This document shows positions 53,401 through 62,396 of a DNA stretch of 64,000 nt, one piece after another. A program made the position numbers and the translations under genes. The DNA comes from Tachypleus tridentatus. Its lineage: Eukaryota > Arthropoda > Merostomata > Xiphosura > Limulidae. Within the stretch, counting starts at the first letter, position 1. Every line of letters begins with the position of its first letter. Location: NCBI RefSeq assembly GCF_004210375.1, contig NC_134830.1, forward strand, positions 45,389,094 to 45,453,093, in the 5' to 3' direction. The notes under the pieces were generated by a model that was given only the letters and a program-made list of their open reading frames with translations, ran no database searches and had not been told where the DNA came from.

Positions 53401-56400
53401 CAATATTCCTGTGAATTCATTGTTGATGTATAAATAGACTTATTTGTATAAATAGACAACTTGTTACGAAGTCACAACTTATTTGTTGTTGTAGAAATAG
53501 ACTTAGTTAGGAGTGGGGAACAATATTCCTGTGAATTCATTGTTGTTGTATAAATAGACTTAGTTAGAGTGGGGAACAATATTCCTGTGAAGTCATTGTT
53601 GTTGTATAAATAGACTTAGTTAGGAGTGGGGAACAATATTCCTGTGAAGTCATTGTTGCTGTATAAATGGACTTACTTAGGAGTGGGGAAACAATATTCC
53701 TGTGAATTCATTGTTGTTGTATAAATAGACTTAGTTAGAGTGGGGAACAATATTCGTTTGAAGTCATTGTTGTTGTATAAATAGACTTAGTTAGGAGTGG
53801 GAACAATATCTGTTCAATTCATTGTTGTTGTATAAATAGACTTAGTTAGAGTGGGGAACAATATTCTGTTTTAATTCATTGTTGTTGTATAAATAGACTT
53901 AGTTAGGAGTGGGGAACAATATTCGTTTTAATTCATTGTTGTTGTATAAATAGACTTAGTTGTATAAATAGAGAACTTGTTACGAAGTCACAACTTAGTT
54001 GTTGTTGTATAAATAGACTTAGTTAGGAGTGGGGAACAATATTCGTTTTAATTCATTGTTGTTGTATAAATAGACTTAGTTGTATAAATAGACAACTTGT
54101 TACGAAGTCACAACTTAGTTGTTGTTGTAGAAATAGACTTAGTTAGGAGTGGGGAACAATATTCCTGTAAAGTCGTTGTTGTTGTATAAATAGACTTAGT
54201 TAGGAATGGGGAACAATATTCCTGTGAAGTCGTTATTGTTGTATAAATAGACTTAGTTAGGAATGGGAACAATATTCTTGTGAATTCATTGTTGTTGTAT
54301 AAATAGACTTAGGTGTGGGGAACAATATTCCTGTGAACTCATTGTTGTTGTATAAATAGACATAGTTAGCTGTGGGAACAATATTCCTGTGAATTCATTG
54401 TTGTTGTATAAATAGACTGCGTTAGGAGTGGGAAACAATATTTGTTTGAATTCATTGTTGTTGTATAAATAGACTTAGTTGTATAAATAGACAACTTGTT
54501 ACGAAGTCACCAACTTAGTTGTTGTTGTAGAAATAGACTTAGTTAGGAGTGGGGAAACAATATTCCTTGAAATCGTTGTTGTTGTATAAATAGACTTAGT
54601 TAGGATTGGGGAAACAATATTCTTGTGAATTCATTGTTGTTGTATAAATAGACTTAGTTAGGTGTGTGGGACAATATTCCTGTGAACGCGTTGTTGTATA
54701 AATAGACATAGTTAGGTGTGGGAACAATATTCCTGTGAATTCATTGTTGTTGTATAAATAGACTGAGTTAGGAGTGGGGAAACAATATTCCTGTGAAGTT
54801 ATTGTTCTTGTATAAATAGACTTAGTTAGAGTGGGGAACAATATTCCTGTAAATTCCCTTGTTGTTGTATAAATAGACAACTTGTTACGAAGTCACAACT
54901 TAGTTCTTGTTGTAGAAATAGACTTAGTTAGGAATGGGGAACAATATTCCCTGTGAATTCATTGTTGTTGTATAAATAGACTTAGTTAGGAGTGGGGAAC
55001 AATATTCCTGTGAATTCATTGTTGTTGTATAAATAGACTGAGTTAGGAGTGGGGAACAATATTCCTGTGAATTCATTGTTGTTGTATAAATAGACTGAGT
55101 TAGGAGTGGAAACAATATTCCTGTGAATTCATTATTGTTATATAAATAGATTTAGTTAGAGTGGGAAACAATATTCCTGTAAAGTCGTTGTTGTTGTATA
55201 AATAGACTTAGTTAGGAGTGGGGGAACAATATTCCTGTGAAGTCGTTGTTGTTGTATAAATAGACTTAGTTAGAGTGGGGAACAATATTTGTTTGAAGTC
55301 GTTGTTGTATAAATAGAGTTAGTTAGAGTGGGGAAACAATATTCGTTTGAAGTCCTTGTTGTATAAATAGACTTAGTTAGGAGTGGGGAAAAATATCTGT
55401 TTTAATTCATTGTTGTTGTATAAATAGACTTAGGAGTGGGACACAATATTCGTTTTATTTCATTGTTGTTGTATAAATAGACTTAGTTGTATAAATAGAC
55501 AACTTGTTACGAAGTCACAACTTAGTTGTTGTAGAAATAGACTTAGTTAGGAGTGGGGAACAATATTCGTTTGAATTTATTGTTGTTGTATAAATAGACT
55601 TAGTTAGAGTGGGGAACAATATTCGTTTGAAGTCATTGTTGTTGTATAAATAGACTTAGTTAGGACTGGGGAACAATATTCGTTTGAAGTCATTGTTGTA
55701 TAAATAGACTTAGTTAGAGTGGGGAACAATATTCGTTTGAATTCATTGTTGTTGTATAAATAGACTTATTTAGAGTGGGGAAACAATATTCGTTTGAAGT
55801 CGTTGTTGTTGTATAAATAGACTTAGTTAGGAGTGGGAAACAATATTCCTGTGAATTCATTATTGTTATATAAATAGATTTAGTTAGGAGTGGGGAAACA
55901 ATATTCCTGTGAATTCATTGTTGTTGTATAAATAGACTTAGTTAGAGAGGGGGAACAATATTCCTGTAAAGTCGTTGTTGTTGTATAAATAGACTTAGTT
56001 AGGAGGTGGGGAACAATATTCCTTTGAATCATTGTTGATGCATAAATAGACTTATTTGTATAAATAGACAACTTGTTACGAAGTCACAACTTAGTTGTTG
56101 TTGTAGAAATAGACTTAGTTAGAGTGGAACAATATTCCTGTGAATTCATTGTTGTTGTATAAATAGACTTAGTTAGGAGTGGGGAAACAATATTCCTGTG
56201 AAGTCATTGTTGTTGTATAAATAGACTTAGTTAGGAGTGGGGGAACAATATTCCTGTGAAGTCATTGTTGCTGTATAAATGGACTTACTTAGAAGTGGGG
56301 AACAATATTCCTGTGAATTCATTGTTGTTGTATAAATAGACTTAGTTAGAGTGGGGAACAATATTCGTTTGAAGTCATTGTTGTTGTATAAATAGAGCTA

Positions 56401-56468
56401 GTTAGGAGTGGGGAACAATATTCTGTTTGAAGTCATTGTTGTTGTATAAATAGAATTAGTTAGTAGTG
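41483..56468. other. Satellite sector rich in one-base indels (suspected sequence error)
   Basis: Before about 41.5 kb almost all units keep exact 57- or 63-bp lengths. After it, one-base changes become frequent. TTAGGAGTGG becomes TTAGAGTGG, GGGGAACAA becomes GGGGAAACAA, and ATATTCGTTT becomes ATATCTGTTT, ATATTCTGTTT or ATATCTCGTTT. The same few changes recur in unrelated units, which points to a systematic reading or consensus error rather than independent mutations. A few such changes also occur earlier, for example near 21,270. Confidence 0.65.
50585..56468. repeat. Degraded near-copy of ~31.6-37.8 kb
   Basis: Rare landmarks occur in the same order in both stretches. The AACTTATTTGTTG variant of the 63-bp unit is at 34,731 and 53,461 (offset 18,730), and GAGCTAGTTAGG is at 37,721 and 56,395 (offset 18,674). 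The offset shrinks steadily because the later copy has lost many single bases, mostly one G of TTAGGAGTGG. Confidence 0.8.
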
Positions 56469-56506
56469 GTGGAAAACAAGCACACGTAACCGGGAACGAA
56501 GTTGGA
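56469..56506. other. Non-satellite tail at contig end
   Basis: The last satellite unit reads GTTAGTAGTGG like the unit at about 37,785, then breaks into TGGAAAACAAGCACACGTAA and CCGGGAACGAAGTTGGA, which match neither satellite. It may be the true right flank, a chimeric read end or leftover non-genomic sequence. Confidence 0.6.
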
Positions 56507-57006
56507 NNNNNNNNNNNNNNNNNNNNNNNNNNNNNNNNNNNNNNNNNNNNNNNNNNNNNNNNNNNNNNNNNNNNNNNNNNNNNNNNNNNNNNNNNNNNNN
56601 NNNNNNNNNNNNNNNNNNNNNNNNNNNNNNNNNNNNNNNNNNNNNNNNNNNNNNNNNNNNNNNNNNNNNNNNNNNNNNNNNNNNNNNNNNNNNNNNNNNN
56701 NNNNNNNNNNNNNNNNNNNNNNNNNNNNNNNNNNNNNNNNNNNNNNNNNNNNNNNNNNNNNNNNNNNNNNNNNNNNNNNNNNNNNNNNNNNNNNNNNNNN
56801 NNNNNNNNNNNNNNNNNNNNNNNNNNNNNNNNNNNNNNNNNNNNNNNNNNNNNNNNNNNNNNNNNNNNNNNNNNNNNNNNNNNNNNNNNNNNNNNNNNNN
56901 NNNNNNNNNNNNNNNNNNNNNNNNNNNNNNNNNNNNNNNNNNNNNNNNNNNNNNNNNNNNNNNNNNNNNNNNNNNNNNNNNNNNNNNNNNNNNNNNNNNN
57001 NNNNNN
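56507..57006. other. Assembly gap, 500 N
   Basis: Exactly 500 undetermined bases, a round number typical of a placeholder gap of unknown size. It separates the satellite from the gene-bearing right flank, so distance and orientation between the two sides rest on scaffolding only. Confidence 0.98.
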
Positions 57007-57443
57007 AATGAACCCAAGTCTGTGCATAAGGTAGTTAACTAAGAAAGAAGCTGCTGAAGTCATCATAAAATGATGCAATGGCTTCCTCAATCTCAACCCA
57101 ATTGAACAGATCTGGGATTTGATAGATCAAAAACTTGACAAATCAATAGTTACTTCCAAAAAAGTTTTTTGAGAATGTATTAGATACATTTGGAGTAAAA
57201 TCCCAAAGGAACTTTGATTAAATATGTTGTAACAGTGTATGAAAGACTATCTGCAATTATTAAAGAAAAAGGGAGACACAGAATATTAACTGTTTGCTGA
57301 ACTCAAGCACTTCTGCTGAATTTCTGTTTACTAAATATGAAGATTAATATAATTTTAACATTTCACTTGTGATTTATCTTGCATTTTCTTTGAAAATAAC
57401 CTAAAATATAATTTTTAACTTTGTTTTAACACCTTTGCCACAG
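57007..57443 (+). mobile_element. Tc1-type transposon, right part only
   Basis: The segment begins at the gap edge inside a transposase remnant. It ends with TTTGTTTTAACACCTTTGCC followed by ACAG and then TA. I read this as the right terminal inverted repeat next to the TA target dinucleotide. The left half lies in or beyond the gap, so the inverted repeat cannot be confirmed here. Confidence 0.6.
57074..57289 (+). pseudogene. Tc1/mariner transposase C-terminal remnant
   Basis: Translation in the frame starting at 57,092 gives LNPIEQIWDLIDQKLDK. This is the block around the last catalytic glutamate of Tc1-type DD34E transposases, where LNPIE-x-x-W is the family signature. SKKVF, an in-frame stop, ECIRYIWSKIPKEL and further stops follow, matching the usual helical C-terminus with its conserved W and IP. 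At least three stop codons interrupt it, and the sequence N-terminal to 57,092 is degraded. It is an inactive fragment. The N-terminal DNA-binding region and first two catalytic aspartates are not present. Confidence 0.88.
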
Positions 57444-57482
57444 TACCATATATTAAAAAGAAGAGTTTTCACTTGTCTACAG

Positions 57483-57597
57483 TACAACGAATTTGTTCTT
57501 CAATACAGATGGTGGGAAGAAACTTATCTGATTTATCTGATGCCTACTCAGGATATGTGAGATACCTAGAGAAACTTTTTCCTTATGTCCTGTTGTG
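57483..57597 (+). CDS. Exon 1 (of those visible), unidentified helical protein
   Basis: A 115-bp exon inferred from a pyrimidine-rich acceptor (TTTTCACTTGTCTACAG, ending 57,482) and a strong donor (GTAAGT at 57,598). It enters with two bases and leaves with two bases (TG). The reading is QRICSSIQMVGRN, then LSDLSDAYSGYVRYLEKLFP and YVLL. A methionine codon at 57,509 could be a start, but the open frame continues upstream to the acceptor, so I treat this as an internal exon whose 5' partners lie beyond the gap. Amphipathic, helix-like composition. I do not recognise the protein. Confidence 0.65.
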
Positions 57598-57873
57598 GTA
57601 AGTGACATCATAAAAATATGAGTACCTTTAAAAATTAGTTCAGAGAAAGTAATGTGATTGGTTTTATAAAGCATGTGTTAATATGAGGTTTGGTTTGAAA
57701 TGGTTACAAAACAGTTGTTGGTTTGACTTTGAACCAAGAAAAATAAATGTTGAGGAATCTTTCAAAACAAATTTTGTTAAGTATGTATTGAAAAAATCTT
57801 ACAAAATATGTATTATTTTTATTGTCAGGTGGCAGTTTTGTTAAACTGTACACTTTTTGGTCACTCTGGATTG

Positions 57874-57935
57874 TTATGTGGCACAGTGGTTACCATGATA
57901 AGCCCAGTAGTTTATCAGAACAACCAGGGTTTACA
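57874..57935 (+). mobile_element. Possible third tRNA-derived SINE head
   Basis: TGTGGCACAGTGGTTA matches an RNA polymerase III A box (TGGCNNAGTGG). A degenerate B-box-like GGGTTTACACC lies about 45 bases downstream. It sits in the intron between exons 1 and 2. It does not resemble family A or B further on, so the 3' limit is unknown. Confidence 0.35.
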
Positions 57936-58430
57936 CCATAAATATGCCAGACTGGTTGTGTTTTAACAAGAATGGTCAATTTCAATGTTTGATTCAAAGT
58001 TGGAGAAAGATGTTGTGACAGCACATGCTGTTTACTGATTACTTTTCCACTTGTTAGTAGTTTAACATTAGAAATTACTGGATACAAAGGCTTGACCATG
58101 TGTGGATATGGTGTGATTTGTGTTCAAAATATTAAAATTCTGAGCCATTATATAAATGATTATAGATGCTTACTTAACATGATTTTAAAATTTACTTGTA
58201 ATTAAGTGGTTTTTTTATGCAGTATCACGTCATTCAGACACAAACATTTCTGTTTATAGTAAATAGCAACAAGTTTTATCCCTACCCAATATGTTCATTA
58301 GCTCTTAAGAAAGTACAGATAAATGTGAAATCGAGTTTTCATTCAGTAAAATGTATTTGAGCCTAAAGTGGCTTCTCCTAGACTAATTTCTGCTTTTCTG
58401 AAATACAAGTTTTCAGAATCCACCTCTCAG

Positions 58431-58508
58431 TGAGAGCAGAGACCCAGCAAGACTTGCAGAAATTCACACTAACCTACAACATACCCTAGCACGATTAAGG
58501 AAACTTCA
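58431..58508 (+). CDS. Exon 2, same gene
   Basis: A 78-bp exon after the acceptor CCACCTCTCAG, with donor GTAGAG at 58,509. Its first base T completes the TG left by exon 1 to give Cys. The frame then reads ESRDPARLAEIHTNLQHTLA and RLRKL, a basic, helix-like segment, ending with CA. The other two frames contain stops, and the junction with exon 1 is consistent. The junction with the next exon is not: exon 3 needs one carried base, not two. Either a short exon between 58,509 and 58,801 is unseen, or there is an indel. Confidence 0.6.
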
Positions 58509-58801
58509 GTAGAGTGGAGCGATATTTAACATTGTACACTACAGGCAGGTTTTTTTCTACATTCAACTTCAGGCTCATTAGATTATATTTGTAAAATGTT
58601 ACTAGATTGTCATAACTGTATGCTGTATCTGTATATTATATGTATTTTTTGCCATTTGATGCACAATTTCTCAAATAATGTATGTTTTTGTTAATTTTGA
58701 ACAGAAATTAAATTGGCAAGAAAAAAAATGTTCAGAAGTCAATATTAAGAACAAGGGGTAATTTTATTATTATTTCAGATTTCTTTATTAATAAATTTTA
58801 G

Positions 58802-58894
58802 GTGTACCTGATGATAAGGGAATTTTAAAAACGTCACCAGCAGTAGTTCTACAGCTTGTTAAGTCTCTCAGAGGGATTCTGATGTGTTTCGAAG
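58802..58894 (+). CDS. Exon 3, same gene
   Basis: A 93-bp exon between the acceptor AATTTTAG and donor GTAGGA. Only one frame is open: VPDDKGILKTSPAVVLQLVK followed by SLRGILMCFE, entering with two bases and leaving with one (G). The other two frames hit stops early. The hydrophobic spacing of AVVLQLVKSLRGIL is that of an amphipathic helix, as in alpha-solenoid proteins, but I cannot assign a family. Confidence 0.65.
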
Positions 58895-59264
58895 GTAGGA
58901 AATTTAATGTTTGTGATTATGTAAATATTTTCAAAGTAAGTCAATCTGCTACCCATATGTCAATCATTAAAAATATAATGATAAAATGTAAGCTGAAATG
59001 TAAAAGTAACAATTATCACAGTTTTGCTTTATTATTTTTATAATTTCTCAATTACAATTTCAGTTAATAATTATCTTTTGTTATTGAATTAACTTGATCT
59101 TATTGAAGTATATGTAAAAAACAAACTGTAAAACAATGTGTGTGAGTTCTGCCCATATTTTTGTGATAGAATGATTTTTTTTGCATTTTTATAACTTAGA
59201 AAATGGATTATGTGTGATTGTGTTTACATGTTTTATGTTACAGCTAGTTTTTGTTTTTCTACAG

Positions 59265-59392
59265 ATGTTAAAAAACATTACAGTGCTAAGCTGTTAGTGG
59301 AAAATCAACTTCCCACAGTCAGTGAAGAGACGAAGTCTGCTGGAGAATTTGTTCTGTCTCTCATTGTATCCACACTAGCAGGGCTTAAAAAG
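59265..59392 (+). CDS. Exon 4, same gene
   Basis: A 128-bp exon with a strong pyrimidine tract (TTTTTGTTTTTCTACAG) and donor GTGATA. The one base carried from exon 3 plus AT makes Asp. The frame reads VKKHYSAKLLVENQLP, TVSEETKSAGEF and VLSLIVSTLAGLKK, and leaves in phase 0. The alternation of charged and aliphatic residues suggests paired helices. Phase agreement with exons 3 and 5 supports this as real coding sequence. Confidence 0.72.
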
Positions 59393-59623
59393 GTGATATT
59401 TTCCATTATAATATCCCATCAGTAACTTCAGCTCATAACTGCTTTATAGAAAGAACATAACAGGTCAAGTTAGCAATACATTTTTATTCAGAATAAATTT
59501 TTAAAGAGCACCTGGTTAAGTAATCAGTTTATGTTATTGAGGTTATATCAAAATAATAAACACATTAGTTATAAATAGTTTGAAAACCTCTTTCAACATG
59601 AAATAAATATACCACATTAGGCC

Positions 59624-59764
59624 CAGGGGTAGATTTAAGCCTGAATGTCTAATCAACTAAAAATAGAATAGGGCCAAGTGGGCTGTATTCATACCAGTAT
59701 TATAAATCAAGGGAAAGAAAAGAGGGGCCTGGTCAGCTTTAGATGATCATTGAATCTGCCCCTG
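59624..59764. mobile_element. hAT-type MITE in an intron
   Basis: A 141-bp element. The left end is CAGGGGTAGATTTAA and the reverse complement of the right end is CAGGGGCAGATTCAA, 13 of 15 identical. The 8-bp flanks are ATTAGGCC (59,616-59,623) and AATAGGCC (59,765-59,772), a duplication with one mismatch. CAGGGG-type termini and 8-bp duplications are diagnostic of the hAT superfamily. There is no coding capacity, so it was moved by a transposase encoded elsewhere. It lies in the intron between exons 4 and 5. Confidence 0.9.
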
Positions 59765-60117
59765 AATAGGCCAATATTTTTACCTGAAAGCATACATATT
59801 ATCATTTGTTATTCTTTACTGATGAGTATTGACATTGCTTGAAATTGCAGTTTTTATTGGCCTTACTGTTTAACTTGAATTGATTTTCATTCTTTTCTAT
59901 TCTAATGGTTGTGTAGATCTTTCAGGAAAAAAAAGAGTTATGTTTAGAAAATGAATTATACCATTAAAATTGTCACTTGAAACATTTATTCTGCTTGAAT
60001 TTCAATTATTTACTACCATATTGCCATGTATTTATTTAGAGAACATTAAAATTATTTCAGTACAAAATGTATTGTAACTGTAGACTAAGACTTTAACAAA
60101 ATCGTAACTAACCACAG

Positions 60118-60153
60118 GCTTTGTTAGACACTGAAATCATTCCAGCCCCACAG
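60118..60153 (+). CDS. Possible 36-bp micro-exon
   Basis: Between CCACAG and GTATGG lies a 12-codon open segment, ALLDTEIIPAPQ, with phase 0 at both ends. It could be spliced between exons 4 and 5 without a frameshift. The acceptor has a poor pyrimidine tract, and a segment this short can arise by chance. I list it as a candidate only. Confidence 0.25.
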
Positions 60154-60315
60154 GTATGGGAACTTTTGACATTTCAGTGATGTTGATCATTGTCTTTTAT
60201 TCTAATTTTTCAAGACACTCACAGGGGATTCTGGGCATGGACCCCATGTGCCAGTGCCTAGGGATGCCTAGGCAATCACAAGAGTTGAAATAATGTAATT
60301 GTATGTATTGCTTTG

Positions 60316-60413
60316 TATTTGTAGCACCAGAATTAGTATTATACTTATAGGAACATATTATGGTAAATCTTATTTGTAACACCAAAATTAGTGTTATACT
60401 TACAGGAACATGT
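60316..60413 (+). repeat. Two-copy imperfect direct repeat, 55-bp spacing
   Basis: TATTTGTAGCACCAGAATTA at 60,316 recurs as TATTTGTAACACCAAAATTA at 60,371. Both are followed by GT(A/G)TTATACTTA(T/C)AGGAACAT. A local duplication within the intron between exons 4 and 5. Confidence 0.85.
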
Positions 60414-61533
60414 AGTAGTGATAACTGGTTATTGAGAAAATTGTTAAAGATAATAAACATTCTTACTTTATTTTTCTTGTACAATGTTTAATCTTGTTGT
60501 TCTCATAAAATTACACTAATATCAAGAACTTGTTACTGGGTTACTTTAAAATATCTAACACTTTAACAAAACATCATTGTGGTAGGCCTATAATGTATAG
60601 TTATATATTTAAGTTAACCCAAATAGGTGACCTTAATGGAAGCTTTAGATTAATTGTGTTTAATTTTATCATTATAAGAACTACATTTTAAAACTATTCT
60701 TTTAGTTTTGATTGAGTGGAACATCAGACCATCTAATCAGATTGTAAAGTGCCCCAGTGTAACTAATTTTACAAAATAAAATTTAAAAACTAGTCTAAAG
60801 ATTGACTCATCCAACACTGTTAAATACTGACAGCTTCCAAAAGCAGGACAACCATTTATAAATGTTAGACACGATTTGTTAGACCAGTCTTAATTTCAGT
60901 CATAAGTGATGTCTCACTTAGTGAGGTGGTTGTATCAATGAATGTTCTAATTATTTTACCAGCAGCTTTATTTTTGTATAATGTGTGAAATTTATTGTTA
61001 CTTGCAGTAAAAATTAAAAAATCAAAGAAGCAAAAGTTTGATAAATATTTGTTTTACACTAGCATTTTTTTAGAAATACATTTTCCTTTAGTCTTCAGAT
61101 TTAGTGATCAGTTGCAGATTTAAAGATGGTGAGGGGAAGGTATGTTTGACAACCCTGAAACTTCAAGAGAGGGTTGTGGGTTTACACATGGTTCTCTCTC
61201 CTGCTTGAATATTTGAAAAACTTCATCTTGCACTTGAAGAAAATTATTCAATTTGTGTTGAATCTAGATATGTTTTTTGTCTAGGGTTGTTTTCTGCAGA
61301 AGAGATTTAATACTTTTGTTAATTCTCTAAATATTTCAATGACTATGTAACAGTTTCATTATTTTTGTAAAATAACTCAATTTTTATCTATCTGATAAAT
61401 AAACTATTTGTTGCTTAATAGATGAATTCATTATCAGTGAATTAATGAGTCCACTTGAAGTAATTACATAATAGATACTATTAAGTAGTTAATATTGATA
61501 AACAAAGTTTATTTTAATTCTCCAATTTGCTAG
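60414..61533. other. Intron sequence, nothing assigned
   Basis: AT-rich sequence within the intron between exons 4 and 5. No exon with acceptable splice sites and no known transposon end was recognised. A small inverted repeat (ACAACCCT and AGGGTTGT) is at 61,149-61,177. Confidence 0.45.
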
Positions 61534-61701
61534 GTGTGTAATTCTGCTGATCACATGGTACAGCTGCCTTCACCAGAAATGAGTTTATTTTATAGGGGTG
61601 GTTTATATTCTGTGCCAATAGCTCATCCTGGTCTGGTCATGAAATCAGCTTTACAGAAAATGAAGCAACGAGGATCCAATTACTTACATTTTATGTCAAA
61701 G
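61534..61701 (+). CDS. Exon 5, same gene (largest seen)
   Basis: A 168-bp, 56-codon exon between TTTGCTAG and GTAAAA, phase 0 on both sides. It reads VCNSADHMVQLPSPEMSLFY, RGGLYSVPIAHPGLVMKSAL and QKMKQRGSNYLHFMSK. The composition is typical of a conserved cytoplasmic protein, with Pro/Gly turns between helices and no signal peptide or membrane span. I searched memory for HEAT-repeat and AAA-family proteins and found no confident match. A protein search with these five or six joined exons would settle identity. Confidence 0.75.
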
Positions 61702-62300
61702 GTAAAATGAGTTTGACTCTTTTGTAAATTATATGTCATATTTTTGTTTCAGTGGTCAAGTCTTTCATGCTTAATGGTATACTAAGAATAATCTTTTAAG
61801 AAATTGTTTAATGTTCAATAACTATGTTTCAGAATTACTAAATTGTTGTTGTAAGGAGACTATAATGTGTGGTAGGTAACAGAGATATTACAGTGTTGAT
61901 CCATTTATCATCATCGATAATTTCAATGAATGTAAAGAAAAAAACATTTAAGGCAATAACAACAGCAAGTTTTTATTTTAGTAACACTTGTACTGGTTTT
62001 CTGTTTGGTTAACTTAGTCTTTCATCGGAATGTTGATTAGTTAGGTGGTCATTGTACAGCAAGTGAAACATCAAATGTTTCTAAGGTTACAATCTAAAAT
62101 GTGAAACAGCAAAGTAACATTATGTCTGTATATGTCTATTACAAAGTATAGAAAATAAAATTTTAATTTTTTGGTTCTTGTACTGGGAACCAAAAGCTTC
62201 TTTGTGTGCCTGTTGTTTATATATATATTTATGGCATTAATAGTTTTGTCATTGTTAAATACAGCAGTTTGATATGCTGGTTCATCTTTTTAATATATAG

Positions 62301-62396
62301 GTAGAACAAGATGATAGCATTCCTTTTAAGTTATCCTTAGACATGAGTAAGACTTTAGGTACTTGCTTGGAAGAAAAATCAAATTTAGCTCAACAG
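62301..62396 (+). CDS. Exon 6, same gene
   Basis: A 96-bp, 32-codon exon between TTTAATATATAG and GTGAGA, phase 0 on both sides. It reads VEQDDSIPFKLSLDMSK then TLGTCLEEKSNLAQQ, an acidic, helix-prone stretch. No later exon is convincing. TTTTCAACAG at 62,775-62,784 could open a short exon (frame ending at TGA after nine codons), but this is weak. The gene probably continues past the window or ends nearby. Confidence 0.7.

Larger units (their letters stand above)
10724..56468 (+). repeat. 57-bp satellite array, ~45.7 kb
   Basis: A continuous tandem array of a 57-bp unit. In plus-strand order the unit has GACTTAGTTAGGAGT, the conserved block GGGGAACAATATTC, a variable window of about 14 bases, and the conserved block TTGTTGTTGTATAAATA. 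Common forms of the window are CTGTGAATTCA, GTTTGAAGTCA, GTTTTAATTCA and CTGTAAAGTCG. By length there are about 800 units, including the 63-bp variant units. At 10,724-10,860 the first units are diverged and lack part of GTTAGG. Long minus-strand frames (for example 22,759-24,201) arise because 57 is 19 codons and one of six frames lacks stops. They mostly end at TTGTGA in a 63-bp unit. The array runs to within about 40 bp of an assembly gap, so its right end is not seen. Confidence 0.97.

Noticed and set aside
10780..56071. Many minus-strand frames of 60-480 codons across the 57-bp satellite
   Set aside because: One of six frames of the monomer lacks stops and 57 is a multiple of three, so they are expected by construction. 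They start and end wherever variant units occur.
10724..56468. CRISPR-like regular repeat array
   Set aside because: There are no unique spacers between repeats. Both parts of each unit recur throughout, and the context is a eukaryotic genome with SINEs and introns.
56398..57096. Open frames spanning the N run
   Set aside because: They consist almost entirely of undetermined bases and carry no information.
61149..61177. Perfect 8-bp inverted repeat ACAACCCT/AGGGTTGT
   Set aside because: Short dyads of this size are common by chance in 64 kb, and nothing around it suggests a transposon end or structured RNA.
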